A stretch of 64,000 nucleotides of DNA, taken from the NCBI GenBank assembly GCA_021776335.1, contig JAJFGB010000009.1:868001-932000 (forward strand), read 5' to 3'. Positions 45,090-55,120 of this stretch are shown in pieces. Position 1 is the stretch's first letter. Every line of letters begins with the position of its first letter. This DNA comes from Hyphococcus sp. GTDB lineage: Bacteria; Pseudomonadota; Alphaproteobacteria; Caulobacterales; Parvularculaceae. The notes beneath the pieces were generated by a model, which had not been told where the DNA came from, made no database searches, and worked only from the letters and a program-made list of their open reading frames with translations. The translations under genes were made by a program, and so were the position numbers.

Positions 45090-45575
45090 TCATCGCACAC
45101 GGGCAAACCACGTTAATTTGGAATTGAGCGTTATTGCAGTCCGCCCAAGATCTGCGCCACCGTACACTGAAGCTCGTGCAAGGCCGTACTGCCCTCTTGT
45201 GTCGATCCATTCATAGGTCAGATATGGCGGGGACCTCACGACAACGATTGGCTCCACGCCATTAACCAAGGCGACATTCGTGCTTTGGCAGCCGAGATGT
45301 TCAACGCCGCCGACGCTAAACGCCTCAACAAAATCGCAAGTCCGTACATATTGGTCGTCAACCATTACCTTGACGTCAGCACCCGCGCGCATGGCTCTTA
45401 GGAGCCGCTTTAAGGTTCCACGCTCAACAGAGCCAACTGAATCTGTTTCATAAGCCACAACCCACCCGCTAATTTTTTCTGGATCGCCAGATACGTCAGC
45501 GCGAAGGGGCGTTGTATAGAAAGCGATTGCGATCGCTGACATCAAGTACATGCTCAGCCTGTTCATCTTCCTCAT
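45090..45575 (-). CDS. small secreted protein, unknown
   Basis: 161 residues from ATG 45575, with GGAG eight bases upstream. Signal peptide with cleavage near TPLRA-DVS (about residue 26). The mature part has two cysteines (VRTCDFVEAF and EHLGCQST), likely a disulfide, and a beta-rich pattern (YEWIDTRGQYGLARASVYGGADL). No family recognised. Divergent from the AraC-type regulator with 109 bases between the start codons, so it is a plausible target of that regulator. Confidence 0.55.
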   Translation of the reverse strand: MRKMNRLSMYLMSAIAIAFYTTPLRADVSGDPEKISGWVVAYETDSVGSVERGTLKRLLRAMRAGADVKVMVDDQYVRTCDFVEAFSVGGVEHLGCQSTNVALVNGVEPIVVVRSPPYLTYEWIDTRGQYGLARASVYGGADLGRTAITLNSKLTWFARVR

Positions 45576-45642
45576 TGATCAATCTCCAAATTTCCGATGG
45601 GGTCAATTTCGTCTGCTTTTCATCAGTAAATTGCTCAACTAT

Positions 45643-45676
45643 ACAAAAACAGACCAATAACGAGACAAAAACGGAC
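45643..45676 (+). promoter_or_regulatory. two direct repeats upstream of the AraC gene
   Basis: ACAAAAACAGAC (45643-45654) and ACAAAAACGGAC (45665-45676), 22 bases apart (two helical turns) with one mismatch in 12. The second ends eight bases before the start codon. Spacing and orientation fit AraC-family half-sites for autoregulation or control of the divergent secreted-protein gene. Confidence 0.5.
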
Positions 45677-45684
45677 AAATGTGA

Positions 45685-46692
45685 ATGGCCGAAACTTATG
45701 TCCCAATTCATTTTTTGAAGAACCTTGTCGATCTTATCGCGGATGAGGAAGGGTATCACCGCTCCCATGTTTTGCGCGGTACGGGCATCACTGTGTCAGA
45801 GATAATGGACGAAGGCGGTCTGGCGACATTCGCTCAGTCTACGGCGGTTTATGAGCGGGTGGCTGAACTGTCGACCTTGCCAGGGATCGGTTTTCGCTCG
45901 CCTTCAGCATCCAGCTTCGCCGATCAGGGGGTGTTGGGTGCGATGTTAATTACGGCGCCGACGGTCGGTGTGGCGTTTCAAAAACTCAGTGAGTTCATCG
46001 ATGTGATTGGCGGTACGGTGGATTATGGCTACAGAATTGAAAATGACAACTTTGTTGTAACGTGTACAGATAAGGACTCTTATTCCCCATCTGCCCATAT
46101 GTTGATCACGGAAGAAAATCTTGCGGTTTGGAAGTTCATTAGCCTACCGATAGCTCATCTCGATTCTTATTTGAAAGAAATTCGCGTTGACTACCCAAGG
46201 CCAAAACACTGGCGCATGTATGTAGACCTGTTTCCAGAGTGTGAAATTCGTTTTAAGCAAACGGAGGTTGCAGCTGTCCTATCTCGGGACGTTGTGGATA
46301 TGCCTATTCAAACAAACAACCCAAAAGCCCATAAGAATTTGGAACAGGCCTGCGAAGAGTTGATGAGCCGGATCAACCCCAGCATGTATAGTCGCGTCGT
46401 GGAGTTTCTTAATAAAGCCAAACCTTGTGAATGGAGCGTATCAAATATCGCTGACGGACTGAACACCACACAAAAAACGCTGCGGCGAAGGCTGGGCAGA
46501 GAGGGGCACTCCGCGCGCGATATGCTTACTGCGCACAAAAAGCACTATTCTATGGAGTTGTTGGCAAAGGGCGATGACGACAAAAGAGTCGCCGCTACTT
46601 TAGGTTATTCTGATAGAACGTCTTTTGCCCGCAGCTTCAAGCAATGGACCGGCCTGACGCCAAGTCTCTACAGAAGGCGCCATTGCCGATAG
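45685..46692 (+). CDS. AraC family transcriptional regulator (OruR/ArgR-like)
   Basis: 335 residues. The N-terminal domain (about 1-200) matches the arabinose-binding-like domain of the OruR/AraC subfamily (GVLGAMLITAPTVGVAFQKLSEFI, HWRMYVDLFPECEIRFKQ). C-terminal double helix-turn-helix: WSVSNIADGLNTTQKTLRRRLGREGHSARDML and DKRVAATLGYSDRTSFARSFKQWTGLTPSLYRR. The ligand is unknown. It lies inside the TIR island, AT-richer than rpoD or dnaG, and is the only regulator there, so it may govern neighbouring genes. Confidence 0.9.
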   Translation: MAETYVPIHFLKNLVDLIADEEGYHRSHVLRGTGITVSEIMDEGGLATFAQSTAVYERVAELSTLPGIGFRSPSASSFADQGVLGAMLITAPTVGVAFQKLSEFIDVIGGTVDYGYRIENDNFVVTCTDKDSYSPSAHMLITEENLAVWKFISLPIAHLDSYLKEIRVDYPRPKHWRMYVDLFPECEIRFKQTEVAAVLSRDVVDMPIQTNNPKAHKNLEQACEELMSRINPSMYSRVVEFLNKAKPCEWSVSNIADGLNTTQKTLRRRLGREGHSARDMLTAHKKHYSMELLAKGDDDKRVAATLGYSDRTSFARSFKQWTGLTPSLYRRRHCR

Positions 46693-46732
46693 ATCTTCGA
46701 CAGAACTCTGTCGAGCAGGCAAGCCCTGAATA

Positions 46733-48739
46733 TTAATCGCATTCAAAATCCGTCTCAGATAAAACGTGGCATTGCGGCGGAAATCCCGCTTCACGCCAAT
46801 AGGCGACAAGCCCTAAATCTTCCGTAAGCTGCTTAAATTGCGGCGTTTTGCGATAGTGAGAAAATTGCGGCAGCCACAGATAAACATAATCATTGTCAAA
46901 TGTGTTGACATTGATGTCGTCATAAGCCCGCAGCGCCAGCATAAGGTTGGTGTTGTCCGAGACATCGACTCTCTTTTTATCGCCCCAATTCAGGAAGGTC
47001 TGGAGCCGGCCTGGCCGCTGGTCGTCAGGATCTTCCAATGCGCTGATCAGCTCATAATGGGGAAAGCCCACCTGCCAGTTCTCCATGCGTGAAGCGGCAT
47101 AGGCCATCATGCGTTCGTCGCGCATGAGGAGCGCTGGAATATAAACATCGAACCCTCTAAAATAGTTGGCCTCAGCGTTCACATTGGCATCGGCCATCGC
47201 TGCGTCCATGTCGCCCAAGACAAAATTGGAGGCAGACCGGTAGCGTCGGCATTGTTTGCGGGTTTCATCGAGTTCGAGACATTTCGTAAAAGCATTGACA
47301 GCATTGTCATGGGCGCCGACAGCCATATAGTTCATACCAATCCACTGCCACGCGCTGACATTTTTCGAATCGCGCTCCAGCGCTTTGTTGAGATTGTCAA
47401 AGCTCTCCGCCCAGGGCGTTGGGTAATGGGTGCGATAGGTCAGCCCGATAACCGCGTAAGGCATGGAAAGATCTGGATCGATTTCCAGCGCCTTTTTATT
47501 GGTGACGAGCGCCAGGGCCGAATAATCCCGGTCCGATATGCCATAGCTGGTGGCGACGCCGTAAACAGCCGCCAGCCCTTCCCATCCCCTGGCAAACCCC
47601 GGATCCATTTCAACCACACGCTCAAACAGATGCATGCTTCTTTCAAGGGTTGCGCGACCGGCGCTGCGCCCAAGATAGAGCTCGCGCGCTTCAAGATACA
47701 TTTCATAAGCGCTGATATTTTCAGTGTCGCGTTTTTTGACGATTGGCGCGCCGGCAGTCTCGATGCCGAATTCCTTGCGCAGTTGAACGACAACGGCGGT
47801 GGCGATCTCATCCTGAATGCGAAAGATATCTGTTGATTGCCGGTCAAAAGTATCTGACCATAAATGCTTGTTATCGCGGGCGTTGATCAGCTGTGCAGTG
47901 ATCCGCACTTCATCGCCCATTTTGCGGACGCTGCCTTCAAGGATGTGATTGACTTTAAGGCGGCCGGCGATGTCCTCGATATCGATATTGAGTTCTTCGA
48001 TCTTGCTTTCGGTATAGGTGAAAGATGAAGTGCGTGACGCAACGCCCAGGCCTTCAACGCCAACAAGCAGGTTTAAGAGCTCCTCCGACAAGCCTCGCGC
48101 GAAGAAATCCTGATTGCCCTCTGGCGACATGTCGGCAAAAGGCAGGACTGCAATTGAAACTTCGGATGGCCCCGGCAGCGCGCCTGAAGCCGGCCCATCG
48201 TTGGGGCCCAATCCGCCGCCCATAAAGAACAAAACAATTAACCCCACCAGCGCGAGCGCAGCTGCGCCGGCGCTGAGCCGGTAGGGCGTTTCCGTCATGA
48301 TTTTCTGGACCCAGGTTTTCTTCGCTGGCGTCGGCGGAACAAGCGCTTCACCGCCGCTAATTTCCGCAATGGCGCTCAGCAGTGAGTGCGTCGCCGGTGC
48401 AGCCGGATCGCCCTTCCAGTTTTGAAAATCGATGGTCTGATATTGCCGAAATCCCATGGGCGCTTCGCAATCAGTGAGGCAAATCGGGATCAGCTTGCCC
48501 TTGTCGCGCGCAAAAACCGCTTCATCCTTGACCCAGTCAGATTCATTGGCGTCTGACGACCAGGCAACGATAATGGCGTCGGCTTTGTGAAGCTGGGCCT
48601 CGATATCCTTGGCAAAAGCGGCGCCGCCACGGATATGGCGGTCCCACCAGACAGAATGGCCTGCCTCCTCCAGCACTGCCGACAGCTTTTCGATGACCGG
48701 CCGGTCATTTCGCGAATAGCTGATGAATAAATGCGCCAT
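46733..48739 (-). CDS. TIR domain - TolB-like - TPR membrane protein
   Basis: 668 residues from ATG 48739. TIR domain at 1-140: [27 protein letters not shown], candidate catalytic E73 in WVKDEAVF, and [12 protein letters not shown], closely matching the TIR of the WD40 protein 6 kb away. One membrane span near 180-200. Then a TolB-amino/FlgO-like domain (about 215-340, [60 protein letters not shown]), then TPR-type helices to about 620. Such proteins are often labelled adenylate cyclase-like but no cyclase domain is present. A membrane signalling protein is likely; NADase activity is untested. Confidence 0.88.
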   Translation of the reverse strand: MAHLFISYSRNDRPVIEKLSAVLEEAGHSVWWDRHIRGGAAFAKDIEAQLHKADAIIVAWSSDANESDWVKDEAVFARDKGKLIPICLTDCEAPMGFRQYQTIDFQNWKGDPAAPATHSLLSAIAEISGGEALVPPTPAKKTWVQKIMTETPYRLSAGAAALALVGLIVLFFMGGGLGPNDGPASGALPGPSEVSIAVLPFADMSPEGNQDFFARGLSEELLNLLVGVEGLGVASRTSSFTYTESKIEELNIDIEDIAGRLKVNHILEGSVRKMGDEVRITAQLINARDNKHLWSDTFDRQSTDIFRIQDEIATAVVVQLRKEFGIETAGAPIVKKRDTENISAYEMYLEARELYLGRSAGRATLERSMHLFERVVEMDPGFARGWEGLAAVYGVATSYGISDRDYSALALVTNKKALEIDPDLSMPYAVIGLTYRTHYPTPWAESFDNLNKALERDSKNVSAWQWIGMNYMAVGAHDNAVNAFTKCLELDETRKQCRRYRSASNFVLGDMDAAMADANVNAEANYFRGFDVYIPALLMRDERMMAYAASRMENWQVGFPHYELISALEDPDDQRPGRLQTFLNWGDKKRVDVSDNTNLMLALRAYDDINVNTFDNDYVYLWLPQFSHYRKTPQFKQLTEDLGLVAYWREAGFPPQCHVLSETDFECD

Positions 48740-48889
48740 TCCTGCTGTCCCGACCTCTCCCTGTCCGCTTGTGTTGCGGCGGAGCGCCTGTCGCCCACGG
48801 GTTTGTCTATAGCCCAATCTGCACGTCTTTGTAGGGAAATCGATATAACCCCTTGCTTACCGGCTAAAAATAGCGCACCTCGCGGCCCC

Positions 48890-50740
48890 ATGACGCAACG
48901 CACAATACCGCTCCGAAATATCGCCATCATCGCCCATGTGGACCATGGCAAAACCACGCTCGTCGATGAGATGCTGCGCCAGTCCGGCGCGATCCGCGAA
49001 GGCTCGGAAATGGCCGAACGCGCGATGGATTCAAATGATATTGAACGTGAGCGCGGCATCACCATTCTTGCCAAATGCACCAGTGTCGTCTGGGAAAAGG
49101 GCGATCAACCGGTACGGCTCAATATTGTCGATACGCCGGGTCACGCTGATTTCGGTGGCGAGGTGGAGCGTATCTTGTCCATGGTCGATGGCTGCCTTCT
49201 CCTGATTGACGCCGCCGAAGGCCCGATGCCGCAGACCAAGTTTGTTTTGTCCAAGGCGCTTGCGCTGGGTCTCAAGCCGATTGTGGTTCTTAACAAAGTC
49301 GATCGTCCGGGCGCAGAGCCTGATAAGGCGCTTGATGCGGCGTTTGATCTGTTTGGCGCCCTTGGCGCCAATGATGAGCAACTCGATTTTCCAACGCTTT
49401 ACGCAGCCGGCCGTGATGGCTGGTCCGCGCGGACACTTGAAGATCCCCGCGAGAATCTGACGTCATTATTTGAAACTGTCATTGCCCATGTGCCGCCGCC
49501 GCAAACCGGCGAAAACAGCGACACTGAACCTTTCCAAATGTTGGCGACGACATTGGAGGCCGATCCCTATCTTGGGCGGATATTAACCGGCCGGGTTGTT
49601 TCGGGCGTCGCCAAACCGGGCGTCACGATGAAGGCATTGTCCCATGATGGCAGCGTCATTGAGCAAGTGCGCGTCACCAAGGTGCTGGGCTTTCGCGGCC
49701 TGAAACGAACACCCATCGAAGAGGCGCGGTCAGGTGACATCATCGCGCTAGCCGGTTTTTCGAAAGCATCGGTTGCTGACACCCTATGCGATCTTACGGC
49801 AACTGATCCCTTACCGGCGCAGCCGGTCGACCCGCCGACCCTTTCGGTGACGATTTCTCCCAATGACTCGCCCCTCGCCGGCCGTGAAGGCAGCAAAGTG
49901 CAGTCGCGCGTTATTCGCGAACGGTTGATGCGTCAGGCCGAAGGCGACGTCGCGATCTCGGTCACCGAAACTGAAAATAAAGACGCCTTTGAAGTTGCCG
50001 GCCGCGGCGAATTACAACTTGGCGTGCTGATCGAAAATATGCGCCGCGAGGGTTTTGAACTAGCCGTGTCGGGGCCTCAAGTCGTGACGCGCCGTGACGA
50101 AAACGGGACGTTACTTGAGCCCATCGAAGAAGTCGTGATCGACGTTGACGACGAATATTCCGGCGTCGTCATTGAAAAGCTGTCACAGAAAAAAGCCGAG
50201 CTTGCGGAAATGAAACCGGCGGGCGCCGGCAAAACGCGCCTTGTGATGCACGCGCCGGCGCGTGCGCTGATCGGCTATCATGGCGAATTTCTAACCGACA
50301 CACGCGGCACCGGTGTCATGAACCGGTCTTACCTCGAACACGCCCCTTATAAGGGCGCGATTGAGGGACGCCGCAATGGCGTTCTTATTTCCAATGGCGA
50401 CGGCACAGCCGTACCTTTTGCGATCTGGAATCTTGAAGATCGTGGCGTCATGTTTATTTCGCCGGGCGATAAAATCTATGAAGGCATGATTGTCGGTGAA
50501 AACGCCAAGCCAAATGATCTTGACGTTAATCCGCTAAAAGCTAAGCAGCTCACCAATATCCGCGCCGCCGGCAAAGACGAAGCCGTGCGCCTGACGCCGC
50601 CAAAAATCATGAGCCTTGAACAGGCGATTGCTTATATCGATGAAGATGAGCTGGTCGAGGTGACGCCAAAATCAATCAGGCTTCGGAAGATTGCGCTCAA
50701 ACCGCATTTGCGCAAACGCCGCGCGAAAGAGATGAGCTAA
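48890..50740 (+). CDS. typA: ribosome-binding GTPase TypA/BipA
   Basis: 616 residues from ATG 48890; a longer in-frame extension upstream is not family-like. The translational GTPase G domain has [48 protein letters not shown] and [10 protein letters not shown]. The EF-G-like domains and the TypA-specific C-terminus ([59 protein letters not shown]) follow. It acts in 50S assembly and stress or cold adaptation. It is divergent from the TIR-TolB-TPR gene. Confidence 0.97.
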   Translation: MTQRTIPLRNIAIIAHVDHGKTTLVDEMLRQSGAIREGSEMAERAMDSNDIERERGITILAKCTSVVWEKGDQPVRLNIVDTPGHADFGGEVERILSMVDGCLLLIDAAEGPMPQTKFVLSKALALGLKPIVVLNKVDRPGAEPDKALDAAFDLFGALGANDEQLDFPTLYAAGRDGWSARTLEDPRENLTSLFETVIAHVPPPQTGENSDTEPFQMLATTLEADPYLGRILTGRVVSGVAKPGVTMKALSHDGSVIEQVRVTKVLGFRGLKRTPIEEARSGDIIALAGFSKASVADTLCDLTATDPLPAQPVDPPTLSVTISPNDSPLAGREGSKVQSRVIRERLMRQAEGDVAISVTETENKDAFEVAGRGELQLGVLIENMRREGFELAVSGPQVVTRRDENGTLLEPIEEVVIDVDDEYSGVVIEKLSQKKAELAEMKPAGAGKTRLVMHAPARALIGYHGEFLTDTRGTGVMNRSYLEHAPYKGAIEGRRNGVLISNGDGTAVPFAIWNLEDRGVMFISPGDKIYEGMIVGENAKPNDLDVNPLKAKQLTNIRAAGKDEAVRLTPPKIMSLEQAIAYIDEDELVEVTPKSIRLRKIALKPHLRKRRAKEMS

Positions 50741-50769
50741 AACGCAACTGTTTTCGATTGAATACCGCT

Positions 50770-51228
50770 CTAGCTCAGCGATTCTTTCATGAGCTTGCCG
50801 GCGGCGCCAAAATCCATCGCGCCATTATAGCGTTCTTTCAGGGCGTTCATGCATTTGCCCATATCCTTGAGGCCGGAAGCTTCAAATTCCTTGATGACGT
50901 CCTCGACCGCTGTCTTTGTTTCTTCCTGTGAAAGCTGGCGCGGCAGGAATTCGCGGATGACTTCGATTTCCGCTTTTTCCTGTTCGGCGAGTTCCGGCCG
51001 ACAGCCTTTTTCAAAGGCGGCGGCGCTTTCTTCGCGCTGCTTCACCATCTTTGTCAGGATTGCGAGGATTTCTTCATCGGTTGCGCCTTCACAGCAATCC
51101 TTGCCGCGCGCCGCGATATCCCGATCCTTGATGGCGGCGTTGATCAATCGCAGCGTCGCGACGCGCAATTTTTCATCTTTCGCCTTCATCGCCGTCACGA
51201 GGTTTGTACCGATTTGCTCTCTGAGCAT
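50770..51228 (-). CDS. yqeY: GatB/YqeY domain protein
   Basis: 152 residues. LREQIGTNLVTAMKAKDEKLRVATLRLINAAIKDRDI, then KMVKQREESAAAFEKG, then EIEVIREFLPRQLSQEE and MKALKERYNGAMDFGAAGKLMK-type ending match the YqeY family, a stand-alone relative of the GatB tail domain that binds tRNA. GGAGAAT precedes the start. It commonly lies between carA and dnaG; here carA is the divergent neighbour as expected, but dnaG is displaced by about 10 kb. Confidence 0.93.
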   Translation of the reverse strand: MLREQIGTNLVTAMKAKDEKLRVATLRLINAAIKDRDIAARGKDCCEGATDEEILAILTKMVKQREESAAAFEKGCRPELAEQEKAEIEVIREFLPRQLSQEETKTAVEDVIKEFEASGLKDMGKCMNALKERYNGAMDFGAAGKLMKESLS

Positions 51229-51454
51229 TGTGATTCTCCAAAGAACGATGCGTCAGCGATTTATAAACCGCGCCGCCGCCTTTTTTATTTCTTATCTTGT
51301 TGTTTCAGTGGGATAAACTCGATCTTATCCGTTTGTTGACCCCTAGGTCGCCTTCGCATAGCTTCCGGCCGATTTTGCGCGCGAGCCCGAGCCGCTATCG
51401 CCAGCCTGGCCGCGCCGTCGCATGAGCAACGAAGCCGGGAAGAGATATTCATCC

Positions 51455-52624
51455 ATGAAGATTAGTCAAGCGTCTGCCGAAAAACCGACGGCCGCTCTAA
51501 TTCTTGCAGACGGAACAGTGCTTTATGGGCAGGGGCTTGGGGCGACTGGCGAAGTCGTCGGTGAAGTTTGCTTCAATACGGCAATGTCGGGCTATCAGGA
51601 AATACTGACAGACCCGTCTTATGCAGCGCAGATCATCACCTTTACCTTTCCCCATATCGGTAATGTCGGCGCCAATAGTGATGACACTGAAAATGCATCC
51701 TCTGCGGCTGCAACTGCAGCGCGCGGCGCGATTTTCCGCGCCGAAGCGACAAGCCCGTCAAACTACCGTGCACAGATTGATATTTCCGCCTGGATGCGCC
51801 GGCGTGGCATTGTCGGTATCGCAGGCATTGATACGCGCGCGCTAACATCGCTTATTCGCGAGCAAGGCATGCCACATGGGGTCATTGCGCATAATCCGGC
51901 CGGTCAGTTTGATGTACCCGCATTGCAGAACCGCGCCGCAAGCTGGGAAGGTCTTGAGGGGCGCGATCTTGCGAAAGATGTAACAACACTTCAGTCCTTT
52001 GCGCATCATGAAAGCGGTTGGGCGTGGCCTGATGGATACGCAAACCAAAATGCTACCGGGCCGCATATTGTCGTCATTGATTATGGGGTTAAGCGAAACA
52101 TTCTTCGGCGCCTCGTCAGTGAAAACTGCCGCGTGACCGTCGTAACGGCGACAGCAAGCTATGACGACATCATGGCGAAAAAGCCTGACGGCGTTCTTTT
52201 ATCCAACGGTCCAGGTGATCCGGCAGCGACTGCAGAATATACCGGCCCGGTCATCGCCAAGCTGATTGAAAACAAAATCCCGACTTTCGGCGTTTGCCTC
52301 GGTCATCAGATATTGGCGCTCGCGGCCGGCGCCAAAACCAAAAAAATGACCCATGGCCATCATGGCGCAAACCATCCAGTGAAAGACATCGCCACTGGCA
52401 AGGTCGAAATTGTCTCCATGAATCACGGCTTTACAGTGGATGGCGATACATTGCCGGACAATGTCGAGGAAACGCATGTCTCACTCTTTGACGGATCAAA
52501 TTCCGGCATAGCGTTGAAAGACGCGCCGGCGTTTTCTGTACAGCATCACCCGGAGGCCTCCCCTGGCCCGCAGGACAGTTTTTATATTTTCCGGCGGTTT
52601 ATTGATGGGCTGAAAGCCGCATAG
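51455..52624 (+). CDS. carA: carbamoyl-phosphate synthase small subunit
   Basis: 389 residues from ATG 51455; an in-frame ATG at 51422 would give 400 and cannot be excluded. N-terminal domain [43 protein letters not shown]. Class I glutamine amidotransferase domain: [14 protein letters not shown], nucleophile cysteine in [10 protein letters not shown], and His/Glu in [10 protein letters not shown]. It supplies ammonia to CarB for arginine and pyrimidine synthesis. carB follows on the same strand but 6.5 kb downstream. Confidence 0.97.
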   Translation: MKISQASAEKPTAALILADGTVLYGQGLGATGEVVGEVCFNTAMSGYQEILTDPSYAAQIITFTFPHIGNVGANSDDTENASSAAATAARGAIFRAEATSPSNYRAQIDISAWMRRRGIVGIAGIDTRALTSLIREQGMPHGVIAHNPAGQFDVPALQNRAASWEGLEGRDLAKDVTTLQSFAHHESGWAWPDGYANQNATGPHIVVIDYGVKRNILRRLVSENCRVTVVTATASYDDIMAKKPDGVLLSNGPGDPAATAEYTGPVIAKLIENKIPTFGVCLGHQILALAAGAKTKKMTHGHHGANHPVKDIATGKVEIVSMNHGFTVDGDTLPDNVEETHVSLFDGSNSGIALKDAPAFSVQHHPEASPGPQDSFYIFRRFIDGLKAA

Positions 52625-52639
52625 GCGCGTTCAGGCTCT

Positions 52640-53812
52640 CTAGCATTTCCATTCCAGGTCCCGCGCCCCGACAAACCGACCCATGCGCTCCAGTTCAGCG
52701 TCGAGTTTTTTGAGGCGCGCCGGCGTCGCTTTCACGCCCTTCTCCCACCAGAGATTGTCAACCTGAATGCGTCCTTGTTTGCGGTCGGCTTTGGCTTCAA
52801 TGCGACCGACAAACCGGTCGCCCTCGAGCATTGGGTAAACATAATAGCCATATTGGCGCTTTGCAGCGGGTACGAACATCTCAACGCGATAATCAAAACC
52901 AAATAATCGCGCCAAGCGATTGCGGTCACGAATGACCGGATCAAACGGGTTTAAAAGGCGTAATCGACTGGTTGGCGCTTTCAGCCGCGTGAGATTTTCT
53001 TCAACATCCTCTGGCGCCAGCGCCTTGTAGGTCTCGCCACTGGCAGTTTTGATTTCGACATCAACGAGTTTCTTGCGGCGCTTTTTTGTCCAGGCTTTGA
53101 TCTCGTCCAGATCCATCGCATCCCAAAAACGTTGGAGATCGCCCTCGCTGGCGAAACCGAGCCGGTCGAGTGCGTTGGAACAGAGCCAGTCGATCTGCCG
53201 GTTGTCGCTTAGTTCCTTTTTCCGCACCTCCGCAGGGATCACTTTTTCGCAAGTGTCATAATGCTTGATAAAATTCCGCCGATGGCAGGTCGCGAGGATG
53301 CCGGCATACCAATAGTAATCAAGCGCTACCTTATGGGGCGGACGCACCCATGCCGCCTTGGTTTTCTTGCTTGCCTTTGTTTCAAAATCCCGCGTCGATA
53401 AAGGCCCCTCCGCCTCAACGCGTTTGAGGATTTTTTCGCGCGCGTTTTTGGAAGGCATGTATTCATACCAGCGGCTGTCATCCACGCGCCGACGCATCCG
53501 ATCGAATTGCCGGCGCCAATAAGGATAAAACGCCATAGGCAGCACTGAGGCGTCATGAGTGAAATGCTCAAACGCAACACGCTTTTTAACAAGCCCGTCG
53601 AGCATCTCTTCCCGATAGTTCTGGTTTCGCGACCACAGAATATGGTCATGCGCGCGCGCAATGATCCTGATCGTATCGAGTTGTACAAACCCCAACCGTT
53701 CGACGATTGCCGTCAATCCGTCATCATCAAGCGCGCCTGTGGGCGTTTCCGCCAAGCCCTGACGGTCAAGCCATAGCCGGCGCGCATCGCGGTTGGAGAT
53801 CGTTAATGTCAT
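52640..53812 (-). CDS. YcaQ/AlkZ-type winged-helix DNA glycosylase-like protein
   Basis: 390 residues from ATG 53812 (AAGG upstream). The HTH_42/YcaQ family shows the N-terminal pattern LTAIVERLGFVQLDTIRIIARAHDHILWSR with the catalytic-type QLD at 44-46. Then YWRRQFDRM, FHxx-type SRLRLLNPFDPVIRDRNRLARLFGFDYRVEMFVPAAKRQYGYYVYP and LEGDRFVGRIEAKADR. Related enzymes remove alkylated bases and unhook interstrand crosslinks. It sits in the material separating carA from carB. Confidence 0.88.
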   Translation of the reverse strand: MTLTISNRDARRLWLDRQGLAETPTGALDDDGLTAIVERLGFVQLDTIRIIARAHDHILWSRNQNYREEMLDGLVKKRVAFEHFTHDASVLPMAFYPYWRRQFDRMRRRVDDSRWYEYMPSKNAREKILKRVEAEGPLSTRDFETKASKKTKAAWVRPPHKVALDYYWYAGILATCHRRNFIKHYDTCEKVIPAEVRKKELSDNRQIDWLCSNALDRLGFASEGDLQRFWDAMDLDEIKAWTKKRRKKLVDVEIKTASGETYKALAPEDVEENLTRLKAPTSRLRLLNPFDPVIRDRNRLARLFGFDYRVEMFVPAAKRQYGYYVYPMLEGDRFVGRIEAKADRKQGRIQVDNLWWEKGVKATPARLKKLDAELERMGRFVGARDLEWKC

Positions 53813-53926
53813 GAGACCTTGTTGCGGAGCTATCTGACGGATTTGCGTTTTGTCATAAAACCATAATGCAGCGGCAACTGCCAAATTTCATTTTCACCCA
53901 ATGCGAGCCCGCCTAGTGTCTGACGC

Positions 53927-54352
53927 ATGACACAAGAAGAAATGAAATCGCTCTTTCAGAAAATCACTGACCAGGGCTTTACCGGAGAGGCGGGATTTAA
54001 AATCCGCAGTTTCGAAGAAGGCGCCATCACCCTTGAAGTGGCGCCAAAGCCGGAATTGACGCAATTCCTCGGCTATGTACATGCGGGCGTTGTCACGGGG
54101 CTCGCCGATCACGCCGCCGGCGCGGCCTATACGACAGTGCTGCCTGAAGGCCGGGCGTGCTTGACGATCGAACTCAAAATCAATTTTCTGAAACCGGCGG
54201 CCGGCGATATGCTTGCCGCTGAAGCCCGGGTTGTTTCCGCAGGGAAATCGATCGGCGTTGTTCAGTCCGATGTTTATGGAGAAAAAGACGGCGATCGCAT
54301 TCTTTGCGCGACCGCCCTGGTGACGTTGCGTTCTGTTTCTGTCGGCGGCTAG
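53927..54352 (+). CDS. PaaI-type hotdog-fold thioesterase
   Basis: 141 residues. Hotdog signature VHAGVVTGLADHAAGAAYTTVLPEGR, with the family aspartate/glutamine region in GLADHAAG, then TIELKINFLKPAAGDMLAAEARVVSAGKSIGVVQSDVY. Likely hydrolyses acyl-CoA or aryl-CoA thioesters. It is convergent with the YHS gene; the two overlap by four bases at their stops. Confidence 0.85.
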   Translation: MTQEEMKSLFQKITDQGFTGEAGFKIRSFEEGAITLEVAPKPELTQFLGYVHAGVVTGLADHAAGAAYTTVLPEGRACLTIELKINFLKPAAGDMLAAEARVVSAGKSIGVVQSDVYGEKDGDRILCATALVTLRSVSVGG

Positions 54353-54972
54353 CCGTCTTTTGAAACAGCACTGAAATTGGCGTTGCTCAGGAATGTATCC
54401 GCCTGCTCCCAATATTGATCCCCCGCCTCAATCGATCGACCGCGATGTTCGCGGAAGGCATTGTTGGCGCCTGCTGATCGCGTCAGATAAAGACGGTCGC
54501 CATGGACGGTCCAGTGGACAGGGTCCGCAGGCGTAAGGGCGCCGTTAGCCAGCGTTTCTGTGCAATAGCCGCCATAAGCCGGAATAAATTTCTCAGGTGT
54601 GGTGATAAACATCTGCCGATGCTCGGCGTTGGCGAAATAGAATGTGGCGCCTTGATATTCGGCCCGATGGGTCGGATCGCCAAGTAAGGCTTTGCCTTCA
54701 GTAAAGTAACCGACCGGATCATAGCCTTCGATCGCGAGACCGCTTCCGGGGTCTTTAACGATGGTCGTGATTGATCGCGCCAGAACCGGGTTTTCAAGAG
54801 CGCTGATGGGAAGAACGATGGCCGTGCGTGTCGAACCGGCAGCCTGATTGATGGCGGCCTGAAGCGCTCTTTGGGACGCCTCATATTCGCGATCCAGCGC
54901 CGGCTGGGCGAGCGCGGCGGCGCTTGCAAAGGACAGGATGAATGCGGCGGTGAGCGTCGAGCGGTTGATCAT
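54349..54972 (-). CDS. secreted YHS domain protein
   Basis: 207 residues with a signal peptide (about 1-22, ALAQ). The YHS-like domain is at about 80-150: IEGYDPVGYFTEGKALLGDP, EYQGATFYFANAEHRQMFITTPEKFIPAYGGYCTETLANG, the single cysteine of the motif being present. YHS domains occur in metal-handling proteins. The last 50 residues (YLTRSAGANNAFREH) follow the family of periplasmic YHS proteins. Function unknown. Confidence 0.83.
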   Translation of the reverse strand: MINRSTLTAAFILSFASAAALAQPALDREYEASQRALQAAINQAAGSTRTAIVLPISALENPVLARSITTIVKDPGSGLAIEGYDPVGYFTEGKALLGDPTHRAEYQGATFYFANAEHRQMFITTPEKFIPAYGGYCTETLANGALTPADPVHWTVHGDRLYLTRSAGANNAFREHRGRSIEAGDQYWEQADTFLSNANFSAVSKDG

Positions 54973-55120
54973 GTTGGTCCCCTGCGAATTGGTTATTTTG
55001 CTGTTGAGGAAGAACTAGCCTGTCCCGTTTGTGGCGGCCAATCACGCTTGGTCACAAACTCGACGATCCAATGTGAGCTTGCCGCTTTAAATCAATCAGC
55101 GCCGCCGCTATCTATGACCT

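Noticed and set aside
40645-48739. Thoeris or another named TIR anti-phage system
   Set aside because: No ThsA-type SIR2/SLOG effector, CBASS cyclase or short Argonaute gene is near; the TIR proteins are membrane proteins with WD40 or TolB/TPR sensors.
46733-48739. Adenylate cyclase label for the TIR-TolB-TPR protein
   Set aside because: No class III cyclase domain is present; the label spreads through the shared TolB-like/TPR part.
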